In this document: one piece after another, positions 27,205 through 35,627 of the stretch
Layout: every line of letters begins with the position of its first letter
Position numbering within the stretch: the first letter of the stretch is position 1
Notes under the pieces: generated by a model
What the model was told of the DNA's origin: nothing
Databases searched by the model: none
Seen by the model: only the letters and a program-made list of their open reading frames with translations
Translations under genes and position numbers: made by a program
Assembly (NCBI GenBank): GCA_964631125.1
Contig: CAZVYN010000006.1
Location: 22,033-86,032, forward strand
Direction of reading: 5' to 3'
From: CAZVYN01 sp964631125
GTDB taxonomy: Bacteria > Eisenbacteria > RBG-16-71-46 > CAIMUX01
Length of the DNA stretch: 64,000 nucleotides

Positions 27205-28527
27205 TCACAAAGTAAACTGAAACCTGTCGACCAACGCCCCCGGCAGTCGCGCACTCGACGTCGAGCGCGCGCCATACGTGTCGGGATCGAGGATCAGATC
27301 CCGCTCGCGCGTCAGGCCGATCAGGTTCTCCCCCAGCACGCGATAGGCGGTTTCGTCGAAGCGCATGACGTTCAGCGGCGCGACGATCTCGCCGTTCTCG
27401 ACCCAGAAAGTCGCGAAGCGGGTCATGCCGGTGATGCGGCAGGCCGGCCGGTCACTGTAGTTCAGGTACCAGAGGTTGTTGATGTAGACGCCGGTCCCGA
27501 GGCGCGCGAGCACTTCACTGCGTGGGACCTCGCCCGCGGCCAGGTCGAGCGAGCCGGGCGACTCCCACGCGCCGGCCCCGTTGGTCGGCACGCCGTACTC
27601 GCGCGCCGAGCGAGGAGAAATGAGGCAGTCGCGGTAGACGCCGTTGTCGATCAGCGTCACTTCGTCGGCCTTGCGGAAGCCGAGTCCCTGGAAGTCGGCC
27701 GACACGCCTTCTTTCACGTTCTCGCGCAGCGTGATCATCGGGCTCATGCGCGCGCTCCCCTCGATCATCTGCAGGAGCGACGTCTGCTTCGTGCGGTGAT
27801 CCTTGAGACCGAATCCGCCCCTCGCGACCGTGCCGAGGAACTCGTTGAGCGCGCCGGGCGACAGATAGACGCGGTAGGCGCCCGGCTCGACCGAACGCGC
27901 AGGGCGCGCGAGCACGGCGAGCTGTTGGCGGGCGGAGTCGAGCTTCCCGACGAACTCGTCGGAGCTCCAGTCGAAGCCGGCGTACCTCGACTTCACCGCC
28001 TTGTCCTTCTCGTGGTAGCAGCTCCAATCGAGGTTGAAGCTGGTGTTCGAGTACCAGTTTCGCTGCCCGAGCGAGTTGGCGAAGCCGGCATGGATCCCGC
28101 CCGCGGCGTAGATGCCGACGAGATCCAGGTCCTGCGCGCGCGTCGCGACTTCTTCGATCACCGCGGCCGACGAAGGCAGGCGACTGGCGCCGATCCGCTC
28201 CGACGACTGCACCTCGGTCGCGTAGAGAAAGTGCGGGTCGTCCGGCAGGTGGGTGATCTTCTCACGTACTTCCTCCAGCAGCCCGCGCAGACGCGGTAGG
28301 TCGATCTCCGCGTCGCCGGCCACGCAGGTCGACGCCGACGCATGGCGCCCTCCGACGACCAACTCGAGCGCGATCGATCGCTGGTGCACCGATCCCGCCT
28401 GCCGGACCTTGGCGTGATTGAGACGGACGAAGTCGGAATCCTCACCGTGGAAACCGAGCAGGAGGGTCTCCGCGCCCGTCAGGCCGCGGGTCAGCTCGTC
28501 GGCGACTGCATAGAAATAGCTCTGCAT
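27205..28527 (-). CDS. tldE: TldE/PmbA-type metalloprotease partner
   Basis: The 440-residue protein (MQSYFYAVADELTRG start) belongs to the TldD/PmbA family but lacks the HExxxH zinc site, as expected for the TldE/PmbA subunit. Typical late motifs are IDNGVYRDCLISPRSARE, then WYLNYSDRPACRITGMTR and VLGENLIGLTRERDLI. TldD and TldE form a heterodimer that degrades unfolded peptides in a central cavity and processes peptides such as microcins or antitoxins. The ATG overlaps the stop of tldD by one base (TGATG), showing translational coupling. Confidence 0.92.
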   Translation of the reverse strand: MQSYFYAVADELTRGLTGAETLLLGFHGEDSDFVRLNHAKVRQAGSVHQRSIALELVVGGRHASASTCVAGDAEIDLPRLRGLLEEVREKITHLPDDPHFLYATEVQSSERIGASRLPSSAAVIEEVATRAQDLDLVGIYAAGGIHAGFANSLGQRNWYSNTSFNLDWSCYHEKDKAVKSRYAGFDWSSDEFVGKLDSARQQLAVLARPARSVEPGAYRVYLSPGALNEFLGTVARGGFGLKDHRTKQTSLLQMIEGSARMSPMITLRENVKEGVSADFQGLGFRKADEVTLIDNGVYRDCLISPRSAREYGVPTNGAGAWESPGSLDLAAGEVPRSEVLARLGTGVYINNLWYLNYSDRPACRITGMTRFATFWVENGEIVAPLNVMRFDETAYRVLGENLIGLTRERDLILDPDTYGARSTSSARLPGALVDRFQFTL

Positions 28528-29996
28528 CACGCTCCTCCGAAGACGTCGACGTCGGCGAAGAGGCAGGTCGGCGACGCATGCCCCACGCGGATCACTTGGT
28601 TCGGCTCCCCCTTGCCACAGTTCGGCGTGCCGAGGACGTCGAAGTTGTCCGGCCGTCCCACCGCCGCGAGGTTGCGCCAGAAGGTGGCCGAGATGCCGCG
28701 GTAGTTCGGCTTCTTCACCACGGAGGTGAGCTTGCCGTTCTCGATCCGCTGGCCGTACTCGCAGCCGAACTGGAACTTGTTGCGCGAGTCGTCGATCGAC
28801 CACGAGACGTTCGTGTGCAGATGCACGCCGTTCTCGACCTGCGCGATCATCTCGTCGAGCGAGGAGGTCCCCGGCTCGAGATTCAGATTCGCCATCCGGT
28901 CGATCGGCGGACGGTTCCAGCTACTCGCGCGCGAGTTCGCCACGCCGTCGACGCCGGCCCGCGCCTGCGAAGTCACGCCGCCCAGCGGCCGCTCCAGGAT
29001 TCCGCCGCGGATGATGAACTGCCGCTCGGCGCGCAGCCCGTCGTCGTCGTAGCCGAAAGTCGCGAGCTGCTCGGGACGCGACGGGTCGTAGGTCACATTC
29101 AACAGGTCCGAGCCGTAGCGATAGCTCCCGAACATGTCGAGCGTGACGAAGCTCGTGCCCGCGTAGTTGCGTTCATCGCCGAGGATCCGATCGAGCTCCA
29201 GCGGATGCCCGATCGATTCGTGGATCTGCAGGATCATCTGATCGGGCGCGAGCAACACATGCATCTTGGCGCTCGGACAATTCGGCGCGGTCAGCAACTG
29301 CAGGGCCTCTTCGGCCACGCGCGGAGCCTGCGAGCGGAAGCCGATCCGATCGAGGATCTCGAGCCCCCCCTGACGACAGATGCCGCGACCGCCCAGGCTG
29401 CGTGACTCGGTCTCCGCTCCCTCGTTCGCCGTCGCCGCCATGTACGGGATCAAGAAGCGGAAGCTCTGTTGCACGCGCGCGCCGTCGGCGGTGATCAACA
29501 GGGTCTCGCATTCGACATGCTCCAGCCCGGCCATCCAGTCGACGATGCGGGCGTCCGTCTTCAACCGCGCGCATTCGGTCTTCAGGAGTTCGATCTTGTC
29601 GGTCAACGAGACGGAGCCCCACGGCCGCTCGACGCGTGAGCGATACTCGCCGTCCGGCTTCGGCATGGCGAAGGAGCGGAAGTCGACGACGCTGCGCCCC
29701 GACGTCTGCTTGGCCCAGGCCAGCGCCTCGTCGGCTGCGCGCTTCAGTCCGGCGAGGGAGAGATCGCTCGTCGCGGCGTAGCCGAGTCCGCCGCCGGAGA
29801 TGACCGTGATCATCGCGCCGACGTCGACCGACTTCGTGGCCGGCTGCAGCACGTTCTGCCGCACGGAGAGCGACTCGGAAGTCTCTTCCACCAGGCGCAA
29901 CGAACAGAAGTCGGCCTTCGGCGCGATCTCCTTGAAGCGGGCCTCGACCGTCTCGGCCAGCCCGGCGGGCGCGGCCATTTCTCCAGTTCTGGACAT
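28527..29996 (-). CDS. tldD: TldD metalloprotease subunit
   Basis: The 489-residue product has the zinc-binding HESIGHPLELDR (HExxxH) near 257 and the TldD motif ATFGYDDDGLRAERQFIIRG. The family's usual C-terminal region (NYRGISATFWRNLAAVG, then TPNCGKGEP) is complete. It is the catalytic half of the TldD/TldE protease. The ATG at 29996 (MSRTGEMAAP) has a GGAGAT box; an in-frame ATG seven codons later is the alternative. It is first in a two-gene operon with tldE. Confidence 0.93.
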   Translation of the reverse strand: MSRTGEMAAPAGLAETVEARFKEIAPKADFCSLRLVEETSESLSVRQNVLQPATKSVDVGAMITVISGGGLGYAATSDLSLAGLKRAADEALAWAKQTSGRSVVDFRSFAMPKPDGEYRSRVERPWGSVSLTDKIELLKTECARLKTDARIVDWMAGLEHVECETLLITADGARVQQSFRFLIPYMAATANEGAETESRSLGGRGICRQGGLEILDRIGFRSQAPRVAEEALQLLTAPNCPSAKMHVLLAPDQMILQIHESIGHPLELDRILGDERNYAGTSFVTLDMFGSYRYGSDLLNVTYDPSRPEQLATFGYDDDGLRAERQFIIRGGILERPLGGVTSQARAGVDGVANSRASSWNRPPIDRMANLNLEPGTSSLDEMIAQVENGVHLHTNVSWSIDDSRNKFQFGCEYGQRIENGKLTSVVKKPNYRGISATFWRNLAAVGRPDNFDVLGTPNCGKGEPNQVIRVGHASPTCLFADVDVFGGA

Positions 29997-30036
29997 GCGG
30001 GATCTCCTACCGAAGGAAAGCTCGTTGTTGGCGTGG

Positions 30037-31611
30037 CTAGCGGACCACGACGGCCCGTTGCCTCTGTTCTCCGTCCGAGGTGCGCAGCACCACCCAGTAG
30101 GTCCCGGCTGGGATCTCTCTGGCCCCCTGGCTCAGGTCGAGCGGCGCGACGTGACGTCCCACGGCGTACTCGCGATCCTGCAACTGCAGGAGCCGGCGGC
30201 CGAGAACGTCCACCAGATCGATCTTCACGCGGTCGGCCTTGGCCAGCGTGAACGTGACATTGGTCTGCGCCCGGAACGGATTCGGCTCCAACGGCAGCAG
30301 CCGAGTCGTCGTGGGCGGAGTGGACGGCTGATCGACCTGCACGGTCGGCGAGACGTCGAAGACGAACAGTCCACGCTCCATGTCGGAGACGAGGACCACG
30401 CCGCTGGGCATGCGGTGCACCCCCCAGGCGCCGTTGAACTCCGGCTCGTCGTCCGCCGGATAGGTGTCGAACCAAGCGACCTCTTGGACAGCGCCCAGGT
30501 TGGACCAGTCGAAGATGCGCAGGCCGCTGCGGTAGTTGGCCGTGAGGAAGTACGACCCGATGCCGACCGGATTGTGATCGATGGCGGTGTTCCCGTTCGT
30601 GAACGAGGTCACGAAGAGAGGCAGGCTCAGGTTCTGGACGTCGATGACATAGGTCGTCGACGTGGTGACCGCGCCGGCGAGTTCGTCGATCTCATCGCCG
30701 ATGAAGAAGTGCTTCTTGTCGTCGCTCAACCAGCCGTAGTGGCAGTAGGTCACGTTGGGGTACATCAGGTGCGAGAGCGTGGACATGGCCGCTTTGTTGG
30801 TCACGTCGACGATGTAGAGCCCGTTGAACCCGCCGCAGATGAACGCGATCTCGCGCCCCGCGTACGGTCCCGCGGTGTAGGTCGTGATAACCGCGTCGTG
30901 GACGTACGACGTCGTCCAGATGCTCGGGCCGGGCGTCGGATCGAGCGGATTGCTCGCGTTGTACGGGAGCAGTCCCCCCCCGCCGAGATTCGAGCCGTTC
31001 AGGTAGATCCACTCGCTCGCTTCATTCCCGCGAATCGTATGCACCGTGGCGAGCCCGTTGTCCGTGATCGTGTCGACCAGGGTGACCACGCCTGAGTCGA
31101 TGGCGGAGAGGTCCACCACCTGCATCCCCTCGCCGATGTCGTCGGCCACGATGTAGGCGACCTGGTCGATCGTCGTGATCTCTTTCCACAGGGTGCCCGG
31201 ACTCGCGATGTACCCGACGATCTCGGGATTGATCGGATCGGTGATCTCGACGAAGCCGGTCCCGAGATCGAATCCGATGATCGCGTACTCGCGCCCCGAA
31301 GGAGCGACGTAGCCCCAGATGTCGCTTCCGCGTGTGTTCGAGCCGGGGAAGTCCCCGAGCGGGAGCCAGGCCGCGAGGTTGATGCCGGATGCGCTCAGCC
31401 CGAGTTGGGCGACGGCGGCGGGCTCCAGTAACGAGCCGCGGTGCCCCGGCCCGACGTACGGCGGCTGGAGATCCTCCCACTTCAGCTCTTGGCAGGTGTC
31501 GACGGCGGCGACAGGCGTCGCGAGGAGGGCGAGGCCCGAGAGACCCGCGAGGACGAGCGTCAGCACGGGCGCCTGTGAGCGCGGAGCAGCGAAGCGCGAA
31601 GGTGGGCGCAT
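30037..31611 (-). CDS. Secreted LVIVD-repeat (choice-of-anchor B) protein with FlgD-like tail
   Basis: The 524-residue protein has a signal peptide (VLTLVLAGLSGLALLATPVAA) followed by propeller-like repeats with LVIVD-type strands: EYAIIGFDLGTGFVEITDP, GMQVVDLSAIDSG, GLYIVDVTNKAAM and GLRIFDWSNLG. This is the choice-of-anchor B architecture of unknown function in secreted proteins. The last 85 or so residues (LLPLEPNPFRAQTNVTFTL and later AGTYWVVLRTSDG) form the FlgD/Ig-like sorting tail. The gene lies 40 bases downstream (on the opposite side) of tldD's start, on the same strand but transcribed separately or before it. Confidence 0.82.
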   Translation of the reverse strand: MRPPSRFAAPRSQAPVLTLVLAGLSGLALLATPVAAVDTCQELKWEDLQPPYVGPGHRGSLLEPAAVAQLGLSASGINLAAWLPLGDFPGSNTRGSDIWGYVAPSGREYAIIGFDLGTGFVEITDPINPEIVGYIASPGTLWKEITTIDQVAYIVADDIGEGMQVVDLSAIDSGVVTLVDTITDNGLATVHTIRGNEASEWIYLNGSNLGGGGLLPYNASNPLDPTPGPSIWTTSYVHDAVITTYTAGPYAGREIAFICGGFNGLYIVDVTNKAAMSTLSHLMYPNVTYCHYGWLSDDKKHFFIGDEIDELAGAVTTSTTYVIDVQNLSLPLFVTSFTNGNTAIDHNPVGIGSYFLTANYRSGLRIFDWSNLGAVQEVAWFDTYPADDEPEFNGAWGVHRMPSGVVLVSDMERGLFVFDVSPTVQVDQPSTPPTTTRLLPLEPNPFRAQTNVTFTLAKADRVKIDLVDVLGRRLLQLQDREYAVGRHVAPLDLSQGAREIPAGTYWVVLRTSDGEQRQRAVVVR

Positions 31612-31939
31612 GGTCAGGGTCTCCTCGGCATCTTGAGAGAGAGTGGGGCAAGGCCGGCATCCTCGCCGCCGGACGAGAGCTTAGCGAATGCCCCGTCGGG
31701 TGAGCACCATCGCATGTGAGGACACGTCCAACCGTCGGACCTTGCCCCCAGTTGAGTTGGCGCGCCCGCGCTGACGTTTGTGCCGGCGGATTCGCCGACG
31801 GTTTCGCCGGTGGATTCGCCGCTTGTGAAAAATGGTGCAACTCGTTGCGCACCGAGTTGCACCACGTTTCACAAACCGCCACGCTGCCAATGAGTGCAAA
31901 GCTGCCGCGAAAACGTCGCGCGTCGCGCTCACGCCGACG
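31612..31939. other. 328-bp intergenic region with palindrome copy D and 12-bp repeats
   Basis: No supported gene is present. A 12-bp unit (GATTCGCCGACG, GTTTCGCCGGTG, GATTCGCCGCTT) repeats three times at 31789-31824 and runs into palindrome copy D at 31824-31873. The rest is featureless. Confidence 0.55.
31824..31873. repeat. 50-bp intergenic palindrome, copy D
   Basis: The centre is between 31848 and 31849. The arms begin TGTGAAAAATGGTGCAACTC and end GTTGCACCACGTTTCACA; about 22 of 25 positions pair, the best of the four. It lies 66 bases past the stop (31940) of the leftward amidohydrolase gene. The core type matches copy B. Confidence 0.87.
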
Positions 31940-34900
31940 TCAATGCCCGTCCAATTCTCCCGGCAGACAGTGCGACTCCGCGGCAGAGGCCGGGACGGTG
32001 TCGAGGAACGGCCCGAGCGGCAGGGGCGCGCGGGTCGGCTCGAGCTGATCCAGCGTGCGCGCGTCGAAGAGACGCCCGTTGATGACCGTATACCTGACTT
32101 CGGCCGTCCGCGAGAGATCCTCCAGCGGATTGCCGTCGACGATCGCCAAGTCGGCGAGCAGCCCCGCCTGCACGCTGCCCAGCGAGGCGTCGAGCCCGAT
32201 GGCGCGCGCGCCCATCCAGGTCGCGCAGCGCAGCGCCTCCAGGTTCGTCATGCCGCCCTGGCCGAGCATCCAGAGTTCCCAGTGCACGCCGAGCCCTTGC
32301 AGCTGACCATGCGCGCCGACCTGGACGTTGCCGCCGCGCCGCAGCACCTCTTTGGCCGAGGCGGCGACGCGCTTGTGGTGATACTCGCTGTCGGGAGCAA
32401 GCACCGGCCGACGCGCGCGCGGATCGATGACCGAGCGCGGAACGAAGCGGGCGAGTCGATCGTCGCGCCAGACGTCGGTGTGCGCGTACCAATAGTTCTC
32501 TCCCCAGAGACCGCCGTAGCCGACGACCAGAGTCGGCGTGTAGGCCGTGCCGAACTCACTCATGAGGCGCAACTCGGGCTCGTAGAGCGGCGCGACCGGG
32601 ATGGCGTGCTCCAACGTCGTGTGCCCGTCGAGGTACATCGACATGTTGTGGTGCAGTGTCGAGGCGCCTTCCGGCACCACCATCACACCCAATTCGCGCG
32701 CGGCCTTCAGCACCATCTGCCTCTGCTCGCGCCGCGGCTGATTGTAGCTCTTCACGCTCCACGCGCCCCACGCGGCGGTCCGCTTCACGTGTCGGAGCGC
32801 GTCTTCGTACGAGTCGATCACCGCTTTGAAGTCGCCCTCTGCCCCATAGAGGATCGTCCCGGTCGAGAAGACGCGCGGCCCGAGCATCGCGCCGCTCTGC
32901 ACGCGCTCGCTCTCCGCGAAGATCCCCTGCGTGTCGTTGCTCGGATCGTGCGTGGTCGTCACGCCGAAGGCAAGATTCGCGAGGAAGGCCCACTTCTGCT
33001 GCACGGGGATGTCGGTGCTGGCGCCCGTGTGCGCGTGGACGTCGACATACCCCGGAAGCACGGTGCAGCCCGAGACGTCGATGACGCGCGCTCCCGCCGG
33101 AATCTGCGTCGATGCGCGCGATCCGACGGCGGCGATGCGGCGACCCTTCAGGTGCACGACGCCGTTTTCGATCACCTCGTCGCTCGACTCGGCGCCGCGA
33201 GCCATCGGGACGATGCGGGCTCCGACGAGCCAGAGGTCGGTCGAGGGGGCGTCGACGGGGGCGCGCCAACCGAGCGGCGCGATTCGGGGCTTCGGGGAGA
33301 AGGGCTTCTCGGTGACAACGGTGTCGGTGACAGCGGTGGTGTCGGAAGGGACGGTCGCGGTGGAGTCGGGAAGAGGCGGAAGCGGCGCGGCTAGAGCCGC
33401 GCCGCTACTGCTATACACCGAATCGAGCTCCACCGAGTACAGCTCGGGACCGAGCGACCACGAGACGCTCCGACTGTCCGCGCTCCACGCGAGGAATGTC
33501 CCCGCCGTCTCGGAGAGCTTCCGCACGGGCAGCGAACTCATGGACGGTCCCACGGCGATCTTGCGCGCGGAGAACGGGAACGGCGTCACGTACGTGCGCC
33601 ACAGTTCCTCGAACGCGAGCCACTGTTCATCGGGCGACAAGACGAAGTCGGCCGCGTGTTCCGAGGTCGCGTGCACCCGCCGATCGCTGCCGAGCAGATT
33701 CACGCTGATGAGCGCGTTCGACTCCCCCTCGCTCGACCCCAGCAGGATCCGGTCCCCCGCGCGCGTGAACCGCGGGGACGATCCCTCTCGCGTGACCAGG
33801 CGCGGCGGCGTCTGACCGAGTGCGTCGACCACGTAGATCCCCGGCTCATCGGCCCAGAGATTCCCGCGGTAGCCGCTCCCTCTGCCCCGAGCGAAGACGA
33901 TCCATTTGCCCTCGCGAGAAAATGCAGCGCTCGAGTAGTGCCCGGGCCGATCGACGACGGTGCGGCCGCCACGCCCATCGATTCCGACGACACGGATCCG
34001 ACCCCCTTCGCGGTCGTTCCAGGTGGCGTAGACGATCGTGCGGCCATCGGTGGAGAGCGACGGCGCGAACTCCAGTTGCTCGTCTTCGTTCGTGATCCGA
34101 CGCGGTTCGCCGGCGCGACTGCCGTCCTCACGCAGCTCGCAGCGATAGAGCGCGCCCAACGCATGGAAGATCGCGGTGCGTCCATCGGGGGTGAGCTGCG
34201 GCCAGCGGATCACCTTCACGTCGAAGCTGTCGGCGTCGACCGGCACAGGGAAGCGCACCGCCTGAGCCACCGCCTGCTTCACCGGCGCGCGGAAGGGAAT
34301 CTCGCGAACGGCCCCGCTCGGGACATCGACCCGATGGAGATGCCCCTGCGCACTGATCACGATCGAGCGGCCATCAGGCGTCCAATCGAACCCAGGATGG
34401 ACGCCGAAGAGCGCCCACGTCTCCTGTTGGTCGAGGCTCAGTCCATCCCAGAGCGCGCGGATCTCCCCGCTGGCCAGATCGAGGAGCGAAAGGACCGAGA
34501 CGTCGCGCTGCCTGCGCACGAATGCGAGCGTGCGGCCGTCGGGGCTGACCTGCGGCCGACAGGCGCCGCCGGGCAGATCGAGCAGTTCGCGGACCTCGCC
34601 GGTCTCCAGCTCCAGTCGGCGGATGCGATAGATCGTCCCATTCGGATCTTTGTTGTACTCGAAGGTCGACCCGGGCGACATGTCCTCGGACCAGTAGAGG
34701 AAGCGGCCGTCGGGCGAGAACTCCGGCTCGCCGGCGTCTTGTTGATCGTTGCGTCGCGTGGTGAGCTGCACGCCGCCCGTCCCCCCGCTCTCACCCTCGC
34801 CCGCCCCCGCGCGAGGGGCCCGCACCATCCACATCTCGCCCGCGCCCATGCTGCGGCGACTGGTGAAGTGCTTCTTGGCCACGACGTAGTCGCCCGACGG

Positions 34901-35335
34901 ATGCCAGACGCCATTGTTGAACAGCCGGTAGCTCTCCTTCGTGATCTGACTCCGTTGCGAGCCGTCGCCGTTCATGACCCAGAGGTTGTCCCCCCCGCCG
35001 CGATCACTGGTGAAGAGGATCCGCTCGCCGTCGGGACTAAAGCGGGGCTGGATCTCGTAGGGAAGACCACTGGAGACACAGACCGCGTCCCCCCCGTCGA
35101 TCGGAAGCGTGTAGAGGTCGCCGAGGAGGTCGAAGACCAGGCGATCGCCTGAGGGGTGCACGTCGACGCTGATCCAGGTCCCCTCGGTCGCGACGAAGTC
35201 GAGCGTGTCGCAAACGAATCCGGGGTTGGCCACGTCCCACTTCGGCGAGTCGGCCGCGGAGCTGCGCTGCCCGCCGGCGTGCGACAACCCAGCGAGCGCG
35301 AGAAACAGGATCGAGACGGGCGAGAGCGAACGCAC
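31940..35335 (-). CDS. Exported TolB-like propeller fused to amidohydrolase
   Basis: The 1131-residue product has an N-terminal signal peptide (SILFLALAGLSHAGG) and about 650 residues of TolB/DPP-type beta-propeller repeats (VHPSGDRLVFDLLGDLYTLP, RFSPDGERILFTSDRGGGDN, then FSPDGRFLYWSEDM). An amidohydrolase domain follows, with the metal motif GYVDVHAHTG, TLEHAIPVAPLY and the C-terminal LADLAIVDGNPLEDL. This two-domain family is common in exported enzymes, possibly acting on peptides or cyclic amides; the substrate is unknown. I chose the GTG at 35335 because it gives a clean signal peptide after a GAGG box; the frame stays open another 204 bases through the GGATGGGTC repeats. The central linker is rich in Ser, Thr and Asp. 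Confidence 0.88.
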   Translation of the reverse strand: MRSLSPVSILFLALAGLSHAGGQRSSAADSPKWDVANPGFVCDTLDFVATEGTWISVDVHPSGDRLVFDLLGDLYTLPIDGGDAVCVSSGLPYEIQPRFSPDGERILFTSDRGGGDNLWVMNGDGSQRSQITKESYRLFNNGVWHPSGDYVVAKKHFTSRRSMGAGEMWMVRAPRAGAGEGESGGTGGVQLTTRRNDQQDAGEPEFSPDGRFLYWSEDMSPGSTFEYNKDPNGTIYRIRRLELETGEVRELLDLPGGACRPQVSPDGRTLAFVRRQRDVSVLSLLDLASGEIRALWDGLSLDQQETWALFGVHPGFDWTPDGRSIVISAQGHLHRVDVPSGAVREIPFRAPVKQAVAQAVRFPVPVDADSFDVKVIRWPQLTPDGRTAIFHALGALYRCELREDGSRAGEPRRITNEDEQLEFAPSLSTDGRTIVYATWNDREGGRIRVVGIDGRGGRTVVDRPGHYSSAAFSREGKWIVFARGRGSGYRGNLWADEPGIYVVDALGQTPPRLVTREGSSPRFTRAGDRILLGSSEGESNALISVNLLGSDRRVHATSEHAADFVLSPDEQWLAFEELWRTYVTPFPFSARKIAVGPSMSSLPVRKLSETAGTFLAWSADSRSVSWSLGPELYSVELDSVYSSSGAALAAPLPPLPDSTATVPSDTTAVTDTVVTEKPFSPKPRIAPLGWRAPVDAPSTDLWLVGARIVPMARGAESSDEVIENGVVHLKGRRIAAVGSRASTQIPAGARVIDVSGCTVLPGYVDVHAHTGASTDIPVQQKWAFLANLAFGVTTTHDPSNDTQGIFAESERVQSGAMLGPRVFSTGTILYGAEGDFKAVIDSYEDALRHVKRTAAWGAWSVKSYNQPRREQRQMVLKAARELGVMVVPEGASTLHHNMSMYLDGHTTLEHAIPVAPLYEPELRLMSEFGTAYTPTLVVGYGGLWGENYWYAHTDVWRDDRLARFVPRSVIDPRARRPVLAPDSEYHHKRVAASAKEVLRRGGNVQVGAHGQLQGLGVHWELWMLGQGGMTNLEALRCATWMGARAIGLDASLGSVQAGLLADLAIVDGNPLEDLSRTAEVRYTVINGRLFDARTLDQLEPTRAPLPLGPFLDTVPASAAESHCLPGELDGH

Positions 35336-35349
35336 AGGTCTACCTCTTC

Positions 35350-35385
35350 GGATGGGCCGGATGGGTCGGATGGGTCGGATGGCAG
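35350..35385. repeat. 9-bp tandem repeat in a 5' leader
   Basis: The unit GGATGGGTC (with GGATGGGCC and GGATGGCAG variants) occurs four times just upstream of the amidohydrolase GTG start. Confidence 0.7.
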
Positions 35386-35477
35386 GTGCTCGGACCGGAG
35401 ATCTCAGGTTGGAAGCACGGAATGTTAGCAGCGGGTCGGACAAACAGCGCCGCGCTTTCATCTCAGGATCGAGCCGC

Positions 35478-35627
35478 ACGGCGCCGATCATCATGGTGAC
35501 GACGGAAGCGGAACGGAATCGCGTCGTCGAGGCGATCAAAGCAGGTGTGAATGCCTACGTCGTGAAGCCGTTCACACCGGAGATCCTGCAACAACGGATC
35601 AACGAGGCGCAGGAGAAGGCGGCGTGA
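35478..35627 (+). pseudogene. C-terminal fragment of a CheY-like receiver domain
   Basis: The open frame ends with IIMVTTEAERNRVVEAI, AGVNAYVVKPFTPEIL and QQRINEAQEK: the beta-4 Thr, beta-5 Lys (VVKPF) and last helix of a CheY-type receiver. The N-terminal half with the acidic pair and the phospho-acceptor Asp is absent; the bases upstream translate to nothing similar in any frame I checked by eye. No ribosome binding site fits. It is a remnant, overlapping the 3' end of fumarylacetoacetase by 29 bases. Confidence 0.75.
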
